From CAWUEX02 sp038148375 (GTDB taxonomy: Bacteria > Pseudomonadota > Alphaproteobacteria > Rhodospirillales > Rhodospirillaceae), in the NCBI GenBank assembly GCA_038148375.1, contig JAYQVH010000002.1, positions 186,001 to 250,000 of the forward strand: a DNA stretch of 64,000 bases. Direction: 5' to 3'. Positions 44,409 through 53,583 of this stretch are shown here, in pieces. Position 1 is the first letter of the stretch. Every line of letters begins with the position of its first letter. The notes under the pieces were generated by a model. The model had not been told where the DNA came from. It did not search any database and saw nothing but the letters and a program-made list of their open reading frames with translations. The translations under genes and the position numbers were made by a program.

Positions 44409-44939
44409 ATGTTGTCCAATCCCATTCGCGCCTTACTCGCCGTTATACCGGCCTTGGCCGGCTTCGGCATGCTCGGCGGCTGTGCGCTCGAACCCGTGCC
44501 GCCGTGTCCAGAGGTGCGGATCGACGACACCACGGCGCGCTATACCGTTTTCAAGGATGGCGGCAGCCAGGGCGCGACCGACGTCAAGTACACCGCCGAG
44601 CTGGTTGCGTTCGACGGCAACTGCAGTTTCGACGACGATGGCGTCGAAGTCGTGATGGATATCGATATGATCGTCAGCGGCGGACCGGCAGTCGAGCCGG
44701 GTCCTGTCGATCTTTACTACTTCATCGCCATCCCGCGGTTTTATCCACAGCCCGAAGGCAAGCAGGTCTTCAACCGGCGCCATCGGATTCCGTCCGGCGG
44801 TGCCCGGCGCGACCGCATCACCGAGTCGAACGTCCGTATATTTATTCCGCTTGAGGATAAGCTGACCGCTGCTGGCTACGACATTTACATCGGCTTTCAG
44901 CTCAATGGTGAGCAATTACGTTACAATCGCCAGCAATAA
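44409..44939 (+). CDS. Lipoprotein of unknown function
   Basis: The product has 176 residues from the ATG at 44409. The N-terminal hydrophobic segment ends in the lipobox MLGGC, so it is lipid-anchored. The mature part has several beta-strand stretches (VKYTAELVAF, VEVVMDIDMIVSGG, YYFIAIPRFYPQPEG) and ends with RYNRQQ. I do not recognise a family with certainty. It is just upstream of the glycine riboswitch. Confidence 0.75.
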   Translation: MLSNPIRALLAVIPALAGFGMLGGCALEPVPPCPEVRIDDTTARYTVFKDGGSQGATDVKYTAELVAFDGNCSFDDDGVEVVMDIDMIVSGGPAVEPGPVDLYYFIAIPRFYPQPEGKQVFNRRHRIPSGGARRDRITESNVRIFIPLEDKLTAAGYDIYIGFQLNGEQLRYNRQQ

Positions 44940-45013
44940 AGTCTGACGAACGAGTCGCGCCATTGACCGGCGCGCGGGACTCGGTCTACTGATACCTCAC
45001 CCGCTACACCCCT

Positions 45014-45213
45014 GTGGAAGAGTCCGGGTGGTGGCATTGCCACTAAACCGGCGCCGAAGGAGCAACCGCCCTCGGAATCTCTCAGGCAACCGGACCATGG
45101 GGGCCGGGTACTCTGGAAAGTAGGCGCAGGACCTTGTGTCTGGCGTCTCACCGACGGGGATAGCCGGGCAAAACGTCGCCCCGGTAAAACTCTCAGGTTT
45201 TGAGACAGAGGAG
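45014..45213 (+). promoter_or_regulatory. Tandem glycine riboswitch
   Basis: Two glycine aptamer-like units lie between 45014 and 45213, ahead of gcvT. The first has the GGAAGAG start, GCGCCGAAGGAGCAA and the CTCTCAGGCAACCGGAC end. The second has ACCGACGGGGATAGCCGG and again CTCTCAGG followed by GAGACAGAGG. This is the classical gcvT leader arrangement in which glycine binding turns on the cleavage operon. The 67 bases from 45214 to the GTG at 45280 hold the expression platform. Confidence 0.9.
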
Positions 45214-45279
45214 GGCATCGGCCAAGGCAATTGCCGGGGCCGGTGATGACTCTTTTGTGCTCAAGAATGGGACTCCGGT

Positions 45280-46416
45280 GTGCCAGACACTGCCGTAAAC
45301 GACACGCTTCTCAAAACGCCGCTCGACGCGCTGCACGTGCGCTTAGGCGCCAAGATGGTACCGTTCGCCGGCTACAGCATGCCGGTGCAATATCCGCTCG
45401 GCGTTCTGAAGGAGCACTTGCATACGCGGGTCGCGGCGGGATTGTTCGATGTGTCCCACATGGGCCAGGCCGATCTCGTTGGCGAAGGAGTCGACGCGGC
45501 CCTGGAAGAACTCGTGCCCGGCGATATCCAGAGCCTGAAGGCCGGACGTATCCGATACACGCAGTTGCTCAACGCCGACGGCGGTATCATCGACGACCTG
45601 ATGGCCGCGCGTCCGGTTGATGGCGCGGCGGACCGCCTCCACCTCGTCGTCAATGCGGCCTGCAAGGATAAGGACTACGCTGCGATCGAAGCGCATCTCA
45701 AAGATCGCGTGCGCATCGAACGTAAGGACGACCGCGCTCTGCTCGCCTTGCAAGGACCCAAGGCCGCGGAGGTGCTGGCGCGTTTCGATCCGGACAGTGC
45801 CGCCATGGCCTTCATGTCGTTGCGCCCGGCCGCAGTCGACGGCACCGAAGTCGTTGTTTCCCGCTGCGGCTATACCGGCGAAGACGGATATGAAATTTCA
45901 GTCCTCGCCGATGCCGCTGAAGCGGTCGCGGAACGCTTGTTAAGCGAGCCAGAAGTGGAAGCCATCGGCCTGGGCGCACGTGACTCCCTGCGCCTTGAGT
46001 CCGGTTTGTGCCTCTACGGTCATGATATTGACGACACCACCTCGCCGGTCGAAGCCGATCTGACCTGGTCCATCGGTAAGCGCCGCCGTTTGGAAGGCGG
46101 TTTCCCGGGCGATGCCCGCGTTCTCAAAGAACTTAACGAAGGCCCGGTGCGCAAACGGGTTGGTATCAAGCCACTCGGGCGCGCGCCCGCCCGGGAAGGA
46201 GTCGAAATTGAAACGCCCGATGGCATTCACGTCGGCGTTGTCACCTCCGGCGGTTTCGGGCCGACGGCCGACGGGCCTGTGGCGATGGGCTATGTCGAGA
46301 CGGCGCACGCCGCGCCCGGCACCCGTCTTCATCTTATTGTTCGCGGCAAGGCCCTGGAGGCTGAAGTCGTTCAACTGCCGTTCGTTCCGCAACGGTATTA
46401 CAGGGGAAGCACATGA
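45280..46416 (+). CDS. gcvT: Glycine cleavage system T protein (aminomethyltransferase)
   Basis: The product has 378 residues, starting with GTG. Folate-binding landmarks are VPFAGYSMPVQY, DVSHMGQADLVG, SRCGYTGEDGYEI and GLGARDSLRLESGLCLYGHDI. It takes the methylamine from GcvH and gives 5,10-methylene-THF plus ammonia. It is the first gene of the operon, under the glycine riboswitch. Confidence 0.95.
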   Translation: MPDTAVNDTLLKTPLDALHVRLGAKMVPFAGYSMPVQYPLGVLKEHLHTRVAAGLFDVSHMGQADLVGEGVDAALEELVPGDIQSLKAGRIRYTQLLNADGGIIDDLMAARPVDGAADRLHLVVNAACKDKDYAAIEAHLKDRVRIERKDDRALLALQGPKAAEVLARFDPDSAAMAFMSLRPAAVDGTEVVVSRCGYTGEDGYEISVLADAAEAVAERLLSEPEVEAIGLGARDSLRLESGLCLYGHDIDDTTSPVEADLTWSIGKRRRLEGGFPGDARVLKELNEGPVRKRVGIKPLGRAPAREGVEIETPDGIHVGVVTSGGFGPTADGPVAMGYVETAHAAPGTRLHLIVRGKALEAEVVQLPFVPQRYYRGST

Positions 46417-46793
46417 CAGATCTGCGTTACACCAAGGAACACGAATGGATCCGCGTGGACGGCGATACCGCGACCGTTGGGATTACGGAGTATGCCCAAA
46501 GCCAGCTCGGTGACATCGTGTTTGTTGAAGTTCCTGATCCGGGCAAGGATGTCACCAAGGGCGGTGAAGCTGCGGTTGTGGAATCAGTCAAAGCGGCCAG
46601 CGAAGTCTACGCTCCGGCGTCCGGGACCGTGATCGAGGGTAACGCAGCACTCGTCGATGCGCCGGACACCGTCAATTCCGATCCCGCCGGCGACGGCTGG
46701 TTTTTCAAGATGACCTTGAAAGATGCGTCGGAACTCGATGGCCTGATGGATCAGGGCGCCTATGACACCTACCTCAAAGACCTCGACGCCTAG
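46413..46793 (+). CDS. gcvH: Glycine cleavage system H protein
   Basis: The product has 126 residues. The lipoylated lysine is K60 in AAVVESVKAASEVYAPASG. Its ATG overlaps the gcvT stop by 4 bases. It shuttles the aminomethyl group between P, T and L proteins; the L protein (lipoamide dehydrogenase) is not in the window. Confidence 0.96.
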   Translation: MTDLRYTKEHEWIRVDGDTATVGITEYAQSQLGDIVFVEVPDPGKDVTKGGEAAVVESVKAASEVYAPASGTVIEGNAALVDAPDTVNSDPAGDGWFFKMTLKDASELDGLMDQGAYDTYLKDLDA

Positions 46794-46804
46794 GAGTTTT
46801 GGCC

Positions 46805-48139
46805 ATGCGTTATCTTCCCCTCACGGACGCAGACCGCAGCGCCATGCTGGCGACCATCGGCGTGTCGTCCATCGACGATCTGTTCGCTGAGTTGCCGCCT
46901 GGCAAGCCCGACTTCGATCTGCCGACCCGCAAAACGGAACTCGATGTTGAGCGTGCGCTGCAAAGTTTCGCGCGCCAGAATATGTCCTGCGCCGATGTGC
47001 CGTCGTTCCTCGGTGCGGGAAATTACCGCCACCACACCCCGGCGTCCCTGGATCACCTTATTCAGCGCGGCGAGTTTCTCACCGCCTATACGCCCTATCA
47101 GCCGGAAATCAGCCAGGGCACGTTGCAGACGATTTACGAATTCCAGTCTCAGGTGGCGCTGATCACCGGCATGGAGATCGCCAACGCATCGATGTACGAC
47201 GGTGCCACCGCCTGCGCCGAAGCGGCGGCCATGGCCTGCCGGGTCACCAAGCGCAACACGGTGCTGTTGTCGGGCTCCGTGCATCCTCACTACCGCGACG
47301 TCACTGAAACCCAGCTCAAGCACCTCGACCTCGACATCGAGTGTCTCGCGCCCGACCCGATGGGCATTGAAGACCTCATCGGCCGTGTGGATGAGTCACT
47401 CGCTTGCGTCGTTGTCCAGAACCCCGGCTTCTTCGGCCACCTGCGCGACTACGCCGCATTGGCCAATGCTTGCCAGTCTGCCGGCGCATTGCTCGTGGTC
47501 TGCGTCGCCGAACCGGTGTCGCTCGGACTGGTGACACCGCCAGGTGCCATGGGCGCGGATATCGTCGTCGGTGAGGGCCAGTCGCTGGCCGGACCGGCGT
47601 CGTTCGGCGGGCCGGGCGTCGGCCTGTTCGCCACGCGTGAGAAGTATATCCGGCAGATGCCGGGCCGCCTTTGCGGAGAGACCGTCGACGAGGATGGCCA
47701 GCGCGGCTTCGTGCTCACTTTGTCGACACGCGAGCAGCACATCCGCCGCGAGAAGGCGACCTCGAACATCTGTACCAACTCCGGCCTGATTGCGTTGGCG
47801 TTTTCCGTGCACATGACGCTGCTCGGCGAAGCCGGCTTTACCCAACTCGCCGAAGTTAACCACGCTAATGCCGTGACTCTGGCCGAGCGTTTGGAAGACA
47901 TCGGCGGGGTCAGGGTGTTGCCGTCGGCGTTCTTCAACGAGTTCGCCGTATCGCTGCCGAAGCCTGCGGCGGAGGTGGTCGAAGCGTTGGCCGAAAAACG
48001 CATTCTCTGCGGCGTACCGGCCTCGCGTTTCTATCCCAGTTGCGAAGAGCTTGAGAATGTCCTGCTCATCACCGCGACGGAACTGACGTCGCACGATGAC
48101 ATGGACGACCTCATCGCCGGTCTGAATCAGGTGCTGTGA
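46805..48139 (+). CDS. gcvPA: Glycine dehydrogenase (decarboxylating) subunit 1
   Basis: The product has 444 residues from the ATG at 46805, preceded by AGGAG; a TTG two codons upstream is less likely. FLGAGNYRHHTPASLDHLI and TAYTPYQPEISQGTLQTIYE are conserved in the N-terminal half of the P protein. The split form, subunit 1 without the PLP lysine, is usual in this part of the proteobacteria and in Gram-positives. Confidence 0.95.
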   Translation: MRYLPLTDADRSAMLATIGVSSIDDLFAELPPGKPDFDLPTRKTELDVERALQSFARQNMSCADVPSFLGAGNYRHHTPASLDHLIQRGEFLTAYTPYQPEISQGTLQTIYEFQSQVALITGMEIANASMYDGATACAEAAAMACRVTKRNTVLLSGSVHPHYRDVTETQLKHLDLDIECLAPDPMGIEDLIGRVDESLACVVVQNPGFFGHLRDYAALANACQSAGALLVVCVAEPVSLGLVTPPGAMGADIVVGEGQSLAGPASFGGPGVGLFATREKYIRQMPGRLCGETVDEDGQRGFVLTLSTREQHIRREKATSNICTNSGLIALAFSVHMTLLGEAGFTQLAEVNHANAVTLAERLEDIGGVRVLPSAFFNEFAVSLPKPAAEVVEALAEKRILCGVPASRFYPSCEELENVLLITATELTSHDDMDDLIAGLNQVL

Positions 48140-48153
48140 TGCCGGAGGGACAA

Positions 48154-49677
48154 ATGGACATGAACAAAACCACACACTCCGGCAATCGCGGCTTGCGTTT
48201 CGAAGAGCCTTTGATTTTCGAACTCGACTCGCCCGGCGCGACGGCTGTCGACATCGACCCGCCCGGCCACAACCTCGATCGTCTCGGAGGTCTCAGACGC
48301 GCGGGCGACATCGGTCTGCCCGGTCTGTCGGAACCCGAAGTCGTGCGCCACTACACCCGCCTGTCGCAGAAGAACTATTCCATCGACTCAGGTTTCTATC
48401 CACTGGGATCGTGCACCATGAAGCACAACCCGCGTTTGAACGAAAAAATGGCGCGGCTGCCGGGTCTCGCCGACATTCATCCGTTCCAGCCTGTTTCGAC
48501 CGTCCAGGGCGCCCTGCGGTTGATGGATACCCTCGCCACCTGGCTTAAGGAACTGACCGGGCTGCCGGCCGTTGCGTTGTCGCCTGCGGCCGGCGCTCAC
48601 GGTGAACTGTGCGGGCTGATGGCCATCCGCGCCGCTCACCAGGACCATGGACAGGATTTACGCACGGTTGTGCTGGTGCCCGAGTCCGCCCATGGCACCA
48701 ATCCGGCGACCGCGGCGATCTGCGGCTACAGCGTCGAGGCCATTCCCGCGAATGCCAGCGGCCGTGTCGATGTCGACGCACTGAAGGCCCGGCTGGGCCC
48801 GGACGTTGCCGCGGTGATGATCACCAACCCCAACACCTGCGGTCTGTTCGAAACCGAAGCCCGCGCCATCGCCGATGCCGTCCATGAAGCCGGTGCGTAC
48901 TTCTACATGGACGGTGCGAACTTCAATGCCATCGTCGGCCGCGTCACGCTGGCGGAGCTCGGCGTCGATGCCATGCACATCAATCTGCATAAGACGTTTT
49001 CGACGCCACACGGCGGCGGCGGCCCCGGCGCCGGTCCGACGGTGCTGTCGGAGGCGCTCGCCGCTTATGCGCCCGTGCCGTTCGTCGTGCACGACGCCAA
49101 GGGCATGCATCTCGCAGAGCACGCCGGAGCCGCAGACGCACCGGATAGCTTCGGCCGCATGAAAGGCTTTCAGGGTCAGTTCGGTGTCTTCGTGCGCGCG
49201 CTGTCCTACATGCTGAGCCTCGGCAAGGACGGCCTGCGCCAGGCGTCCGGCGATGCCGTACTCAATGCCAACTACCTGCGTGTGCGGTTGTCGGAAGAAC
49301 TCACCTTCGCGTTCGACGGCATCTGTATGCATGAAGCGCTGTTCGACGATCGCTTCCTCAAAGGCACCGGTGTGTCCACTCTGGACTTTGCCAAGGCGAT
49401 GATCGACGAAGGCTTCCATCCACCGACCATGTACTTCCCGCTGGTCGTCCACGGCGCGCTCTTGATGGAGCCGACCGAAACCGAGAGCAAGGAAACCTTG
49501 GATCAGTTCTGTGAGTCCGTCCTGGCGCTGGCCCGCAAAGCCAAGCAAGGCGATCAGGCCGAGGCGTTCCAAGCCGCGCCGGTGCTGACACCGCGCCGCC
49601 GTCTGGACGAAACCCAAGCCGCCCGCAAGCCGGTCCTGCGCTGGAAGCCGGAGCCGTTGCGCCAAGCTGCGGAGTAG
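48154..49677 (+). CDS. gcvPB: Glycine dehydrogenase (decarboxylating) subunit 2
   Basis: The product has 507 residues from the ATG at 48154, with GGAGG at 48143-48147 deciding this start over the GTG at 48136, which overlaps gcvPA. The PLP lysine is in NLHKTFSTPHGGGGPGAGP. FYPLGSCTMKHNP near the start and GCGSxxHGTNPAT-like PESAHGTNPATAA are P-protein blocks. It decarboxylates glycine and passes the aminomethyl group to GcvH. The convergent porin gene follows after 13 bases. Confidence 0.95.
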   Translation: MDMNKTTHSGNRGLRFEEPLIFELDSPGATAVDIDPPGHNLDRLGGLRRAGDIGLPGLSEPEVVRHYTRLSQKNYSIDSGFYPLGSCTMKHNPRLNEKMARLPGLADIHPFQPVSTVQGALRLMDTLATWLKELTGLPAVALSPAAGAHGELCGLMAIRAAHQDHGQDLRTVVLVPESAHGTNPATAAICGYSVEAIPANASGRVDVDALKARLGPDVAAVMITNPNTCGLFETEARAIADAVHEAGAYFYMDGANFNAIVGRVTLAELGVDAMHINLHKTFSTPHGGGGPGAGPTVLSEALAAYAPVPFVVHDAKGMHLAEHAGAADAPDSFGRMKGFQGQFGVFVRALSYMLSLGKDGLRQASGDAVLNANYLRVRLSEELTFAFDGICMHEALFDDRFLKGTGVSTLDFAKAMIDEGFHPPTMYFPLVVHGALLMEPTETESKETLDQFCESVLALARKAKQGDQAEAFQAAPVLTPRRRLDETQAARKPVLRWKPEPLRQAAE

Positions 49678-49690
49678 GTGGCGTGCGCTC

Positions 49691-50791
49691 TTACAGCGAG
49701 AACGCGTAAACCATCAGAAAGCCGAGGACGTGGTCGCTCTGCCCGTCCTCGCGGCTGTAGCGGTAGCCGAAATCGAAGCTGGCCCCGGGTTGAAACTCGA
49801 ACCCCGTCGTTGCTTGGAAGCGATGGTCCTTCACCGTTCCACCGCCGTCGAGGTCGGTACTGCGGAACGTGACGCTCAGGGCCGCGTTCCATGAGTCGGC
49901 AAAGTACGCCGTTCCGCCGAGGGTGAGGTAGGACACATCGTCCAACCTGCCTTCGGCATTGTTGACGTAAACAGCTTCCGCCATCGCTTCGATATCGATG
50001 GTGTCAAAGGGCAAGGCGCCGAACACGGCGGCGGCGACCGCATCTTCACGTACCGCGTTGAAGTCTACATCGGCATGGGCGTGGGAGCGGTAAGCCAGGT
50101 GATAGCCGAGCCCGATATCGGAGACGATGTCTTCGCCGGTCAGTGACAGCGTGAACGAGTCGAAGTCTTTGGTGTTGGTGGCGCCGCCGTCGGCGAGGCG
50201 CACACGGCCGCGATTGTCGAACAGGGACTCGCTGAGGAGTGAACGGTCGGCCCGGTAGACGCTGCCATACAAAGTGTGTTGCCCGGTCTGACCGGCGGTG
50301 AATGTTCTGGTTCCGGCAAAGCCGATCTTCTCCGCCACTTCGTAGTCTTCGGGAAAGTCCACACCCCAGATGCCAGGACCCAGATCCCACCCCACCCCGA
50401 ACGCCGCATTGAACTTCCCGGCCAGCAGCGACCAGGAATCGCCGTGATAAGCCATCACCAGTTCCTCAGCGAACAAACCATGATCGTCGAACACCGAGTC
50501 CGCACCTGGTGGCGGGTCGTCGAAAATCTCCAGCAGGACAACGCTATCGACGCTGACGCGCTCACTCAAGCCGAGGGACAAACCTGTCTCGACGGTGGTG
50601 AATAGGAAATCCGATTGCGGCTTGGCGCTGTCAGGGCCGACGCCGTTCTCATACTGGATTTCAGCGGTGACCTCGGCCGTGATCGTGGGCTCGGCGGCAG
50701 CGGGTCCGCAAAATGCCGCGACGGCAATCGCTGCACTTCCCCATCCGGCCGGCGCGATCCCCCGTCGCGTCTGTCGAATCTCTTTCCCCAT
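49691..50791 (-). CDS. Outer membrane beta-barrel protein (porin-like)
   Basis: The product has 366 residues. A signal peptide ends AAIAVAAFCGPAAA. The mature part is a string of alternating amphipathic strands, and it ends in a hydrophobic aromatic stretch (HVLGFLMVYAFSL), as outer-membrane barrels do. It resembles LbtU-type or general porins; the identity is uncertain. An inward terminator (50887-50915) separates it from the atp operon upstream. Confidence 0.75.
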   Translation of the reverse strand: MGKEIRQTRRGIAPAGWGSAAIAVAAFCGPAAAEPTITAEVTAEIQYENGVGPDSAKPQSDFLFTTVETGLSLGLSERVSVDSVVLLEIFDDPPPGADSVFDDHGLFAEELVMAYHGDSWSLLAGKFNAAFGVGWDLGPGIWGVDFPEDYEVAEKIGFAGTRTFTAGQTGQHTLYGSVYRADRSLLSESLFDNRGRVRLADGGATNTKDFDSFTLSLTGEDIVSDIGLGYHLAYRSHAHADVDFNAVREDAVAAAVFGALPFDTIDIEAMAEAVYVNNAEGRLDDVSYLTLGGTAYFADSWNAALSVTFRSTDLDGGGTVKDHRFQATTGFEFQPGASFDFGYRYSREDGQSDHVLGFLMVYAFSL

Positions 50792-50886
50792 GGCGCGTAT
50801 TGAACACTGGAATGCGAGTCAGGGAAATGCCGATTTGGGTAACAAAGTGAAACATCACGCCGATATGAACGGCAGGGTTGGGCCAC

Positions 50887-50915
50887 AAAAAAACGCCCCG
50901 GTTTGGGCCGGGGCG
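50887..50915 (-). terminator. Rho-independent terminator of the atp operon
   Basis: A perfect 8-bp stem cgccccgg / ccggggcg with loop tttggg (50894-50915) is flanked at its left side by seven A residues (50887-50893), which is a T tract on the minus strand. It would stop transcription coming from atpF on the minus strand. Confidence 0.85.
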
Positions 50916-50946
50916 CTTCGATGTTCGTGCTTGCGGAGTCTTTGGT

Positions 50947-51151
50947 TCAGGTGCGAACCGTCGCCTAATTCAGGCGCGAACCGTCGCCTAATTCAGGCGC
51001 GAACCGTCGCCTAATTCAGGCGCGAACCGTNNNNNNNNNNNNNNNNNNNNNNNNNNNNNNNNNNNNNNNNNNNNNNNNNNNNNNNNNNNNNNNNNNNNNN
51101 NNNNNNNNNNNNNNNNNNNNNNNNNNNNNNCGCCTAATTCAGGCGCGAACC
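50947..51151. repeat. 23-bp tandem repeat array at the atpF 3' end, spanning an assembly gap
   Basis: The unit contains the inverted repeat cgcctaattcaggcg and ends with cgaaccgt. Exact copies are at 50962-50984, 50985-51007 and 51008-51030; then follow 100 N, and one more copy at 51131-51151 is the end of atpF itself (RLN-stop on the minus strand). A decayed part copy precedes at 50947-50961. The true copy number is unknown because the gap lies inside the array. Confidence 0.92.
51031..51130. other. Assembly gap (100 N)
   Basis: Exactly 100 N, a scaffolder's default length, so the real gap size is unknown. Both flanks are copies of the same 23-bp unit, which explains why the assembly broke here. 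Confidence 0.99.
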
Positions 51152-51619
51152 AAGGTCCTTGATCGACTGGTCGACCAAGCCTGCTTGCTGGTCGGCGCCC
51201 AATTTTTCGCTGATGAGTTTTTCAGTCGCGGCGATGGCCACGTCAACCGCGGTGTTGCGCACGCTGGCCAGCGCTTGCGCCTCCGACTGGGCGATACGGT
51301 CCAGAGCTTGAGCCCGGCGGCGCTCGATGGAGTGCTCCAGGTCTTTCTCGGCCTGCGCCTTCATCCGCTTCGCTTCTTCCTTGGCCTGCGCGACGATGGC
51401 TTCCGCTTCCGACAAGGCATCGCGCTGCTTGCGCTGATACTCGGCCAGTAGAGACTGGGCATCTTCACGCAGCTTGCGGGCCTCTTCGATCTGATCGCGG
51501 ATTTTATCGGCACGGCTGTCGAGAGACGCACCCACACCGCGCATGATCGGCTTGGCCAGGAAGCCGATAACCAGAACAAAGGCCAGGCCGACCCAAAATG
51601 ACGGATCAGAAAACATCAC
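51134..51619 (-). CDS. atpF: ATP synthase F0 subunit b
   Basis: The product has 161 residues. One N-terminal membrane helix (SFWVGLAFVLVIGFLA) is followed by a long charged helix, the peripheral stalk. The last codons (GSRLN-stop) are the unit of the tandem repeat next to it. Its ATG overlaps the stop of b' by 4 bases. The b and b' pair is usual in alphaproteobacteria. Confidence 0.92.
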   Translation of the reverse strand: MMFSDPSFWVGLAFVLVIGFLAKPIMRGVGASLDSRADKIRDQIEEARKLREDAQSLLAEYQRKQRDALSEAEAIVAQAKEEAKRMKAQAEKDLEHSIERRRAQALDRIAQSEAQALASVRNTAVDVAIAATEKLISEKLGADQQAGLVDQSIKDLGSRLN

Positions 51620-52107
51620 GCGGTCCTCTTCATCGCCGATTCAACCGCCGCTTCGGCGTCACTGCCCGCAACGTCCAATCCGGCCAGAAGGCTGGCGGCA
51701 TCCTTCGCCGCTTCGGCGGCGATGGAGGTCAGGCTGGCCATGGCGTCGTCACGCGCCGATTTGATGCGGGCCTCCGCTTCCGCGATCTGCGCGGTCACTT
51801 CGGCGCCGATCTCTTTGTTGCGGGCTTCGGCTTCGGCCTTGGCGGCGTTGGTCACCGCCAGCATCTGCTCGCGGGCCTGATCACGGGCGCTGGCCATGGC
51901 CGCTTCATAGTCGGCCAGGGCCTGTTCCGCTTCGGCCTTCAGGCTTTCGGCACGGTCCAGGTCGTCTTGAACGACGCGCTCGCGCTGCTCGAGGATGTCG
52001 CCGATGCGCGGAATCGCGAACTTAGCAACAATCCAGTACAGCACCAGAAAGCTGACCACGAGCCAGAACAGCTGGGACGGATAGGAGGACGGATCGAACT
52101 GGGGCAT
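51616..52107 (-). CDS. atpF2: ATP synthase F0 subunit b'
   Basis: The product has 163 residues. It starts MPQFDPSSYPSQLFWLVVSF, with the single membrane helix and then a charged coiled coil rich in Ala and Glu. It dimerises with b to form the peripheral stalk. It lies between atpE and atpF. In some annotations this gene is called atpG or atpX. Confidence 0.9.
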   Translation of the reverse strand: MPQFDPSSYPSQLFWLVVSFLVLYWIVAKFAIPRIGDILEQRERVVQDDLDRAESLKAEAEQALADYEAAMASARDQAREQMLAVTNAAKAEAEARNKEIGAEVTAQIAEAEARIKSARDDAMASLTSIAAEAAKDAASLLAGLDVAGSDAEAAVESAMKRTA

Positions 52108-52171
52108 GACGCCTCTTCGTTTAGCTTGCGCGGTGCATGTCCCTAACGCCGGGACGGCACCGCGGTTCCGA

Positions 52172-52396
52172 TCAGGTGAACAGAACGATGAGCGCGATAA
52201 CCAGCGCGAACAGCGCGGTCGCTTCCGACAGGGCGAAGCCCAGGAACGCGTAGGTGCGCAGCTCGTCCTTGAGCGACGGATTGCGCGACGCGGCGGTCAT
52301 GTAGTTACCGAACACGATGCCCACACCGACACCGCCCCCGATCACACCGATGGCGGCCAGGCCGGCACCGATCATCTTTGCAGCTTCTAATTCCAT
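52172..52396 (-). CDS. atpE: ATP synthase F0 subunit c
   Basis: The product has 74 residues with two membrane helices. The glycine-rich first helix (GAGLAAIGVIGGGVGVGIVFG) is followed by the polar loop ASRNPSLKDEL and the second helix, whose ion-binding carboxylate is the Glu in ALSEATALFAL. It is the proton-carrying ring subunit. Confidence 0.96.
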   Translation of the reverse strand: MELEAAKMIGAGLAAIGVIGGGVGVGIVFGNYMTAASRNPSLKDELRTYAFLGFALSEATALFALVIALIVLFT

Positions 52397-52465
52397 GGTT
52401 AGGTCCTTCCTTAGGATGAAATAGACGGAACGTCTTGAGGTTGAAGTTAAAGCCTGAGCCGTTTC

Positions 52466-53197
52466 CTAGTGCAGGTGGACGGCGTCGTTGAGATAAATGG
52501 TCGACAGCAGAGCGAACACGTAGGCCTGGATCAGCGCGACCATAATTTCCAGAAGGGTCACGGCAGACACAGCGACGAACGGCACCAGACCGAAAATTCC
52601 CAGCGAAATGACGAAACCGGCGAGCACCTTCAGCAACACGTGACCGGCAAGCATGTTGGCGAACAGTCGCAGGCTCAAAGACACCGGGCGGATGAAGTAG
52701 GACATGATCTCGATCGGCACCAGCACGATCGCCACGGGAAGGGGCGTGCCTTCCGGGCAGAACAGGCGCAGGTAATGTAGCCCGTGCGTAGCGAAGCCGA
52801 TAATGGTCACAGCGATAAAAATGAAGACCGCAAGCGCGGCGTTGACGACGATGTGCGAGGTAAAGGTGAAGCTGTACGGCAGCAGACCGAGGACGTTGCC
52901 GAACAGAATGAACAGGAACAAGGTGAAGATGAACGGGAAGTACTTCATGCCTTCCTTGCCCACGTTCTCTTTCACCATGCCAGCGACGAATTCGAACATC
53001 AGCTCGCCGACGGATTGTATGCGGCTGGGTACCATGGTGCGCTTACGGGTCGCGGCCCAGAACAGGCTGAACGTGCAGATAACAGCCAGCGTCATAAACA
53101 ATGCCGAATTGGTGTACGAGATGTCGTAGCCGCCGAGGTTCAACTCGACCAGCGGCTTGATCTCGAACTGTGCCATTGGGCCTGCGTCAGCTGCCAT
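52466..53197 (-). CDS. atpB: ATP synthase F0 subunit a
   Basis: The product has 243 residues and about five to six membrane helices. The essential arginine is in SLSLRLFANMLAGH. MFEFVAGMVKENVG is a conserved early block. It forms the proton channel with the c ring. It starts 2 bases after the atpI stop; a second ATG seven codons in is possible. Confidence 0.95.
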   Translation of the reverse strand: MAADAGPMAQFEIKPLVELNLGGYDISYTNSALFMTLAVICTFSLFWAATRKRTMVPSRIQSVGELMFEFVAGMVKENVGKEGMKYFPFIFTLFLFILFGNVLGLLPYSFTFTSHIVVNAALAVFIFIAVTIIGFATHGLHYLRLFCPEGTPLPVAIVLVPIEIMSYFIRPVSLSLRLFANMLAGHVLLKVLAGFVISLGIFGLVPFVAVSAVTLLEIMVALIQAYVFALLSTIYLNDAVHLH

Positions 53198-53199
53198 TT

Positions 53200-53583
53200 T
53201 TATCCATCCGTATGTTTCGTCGCGCTCGGTGCGGGGGTGTCGTTCTCCCGCTCGTCACGCTCGGCTTTTTCTCTCATCGCCCGGCCAAGGCCAACAGCCT
53301 CGTCGAGCCCCCGGACAATGCGCAGCACATTCATGATGCCGGCGGCAAAGCCGAGAAACAGAAACACGATCATAAAAAGCGGGGAAGTGCCGGCCCAGTC
53401 GTCGATCAGGTAGCCCAACCCGGCGCCAACCGCGACGGAAACCACCATTTCAATGCCGATGCGGAGCCCCTGGCCCAACCCGCTTTGCGTTCCACGGCCG
53501 CGAGGCACGCGATCCTTGTCCGGTTTGCCGCGGGCGGCCTTCAGGCGGGCATCCAAATCATTCAGCGAAGGATCAGGGGCCAT
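53200..53583 (-). CDS. atpI: ATP synthase assembly protein AtpI
   Basis: The product has 127 residues: a charged N-terminus, then two membrane helices (VVSVAVGAGLGYLIDDW and FMIVFLFLGFAAGIMNV) and a charged tail. This is the usual first gene of the F0 operon, thought to help insert the c ring. The 235 bases between it and smc hold the promoter. Confidence 0.9.
   Translation of the reverse strand: MAPDPSLNDLDARLKAARGKPDKDRVPRGRGTQSGLGQGLRIGIEMVVSVAVGAGLGYLIDDWAGTSPLFMIVFLFLGFAAGIMNVLRIVRGLDEAVGLGRAMREKAERDERENDTPAPSATKHTDG

Noticed and set aside
50947..51151. CRISPR array
   Set aside because: The repeats are directly adjacent without spacers and derive from the atpF gene end; no cas genes are near.
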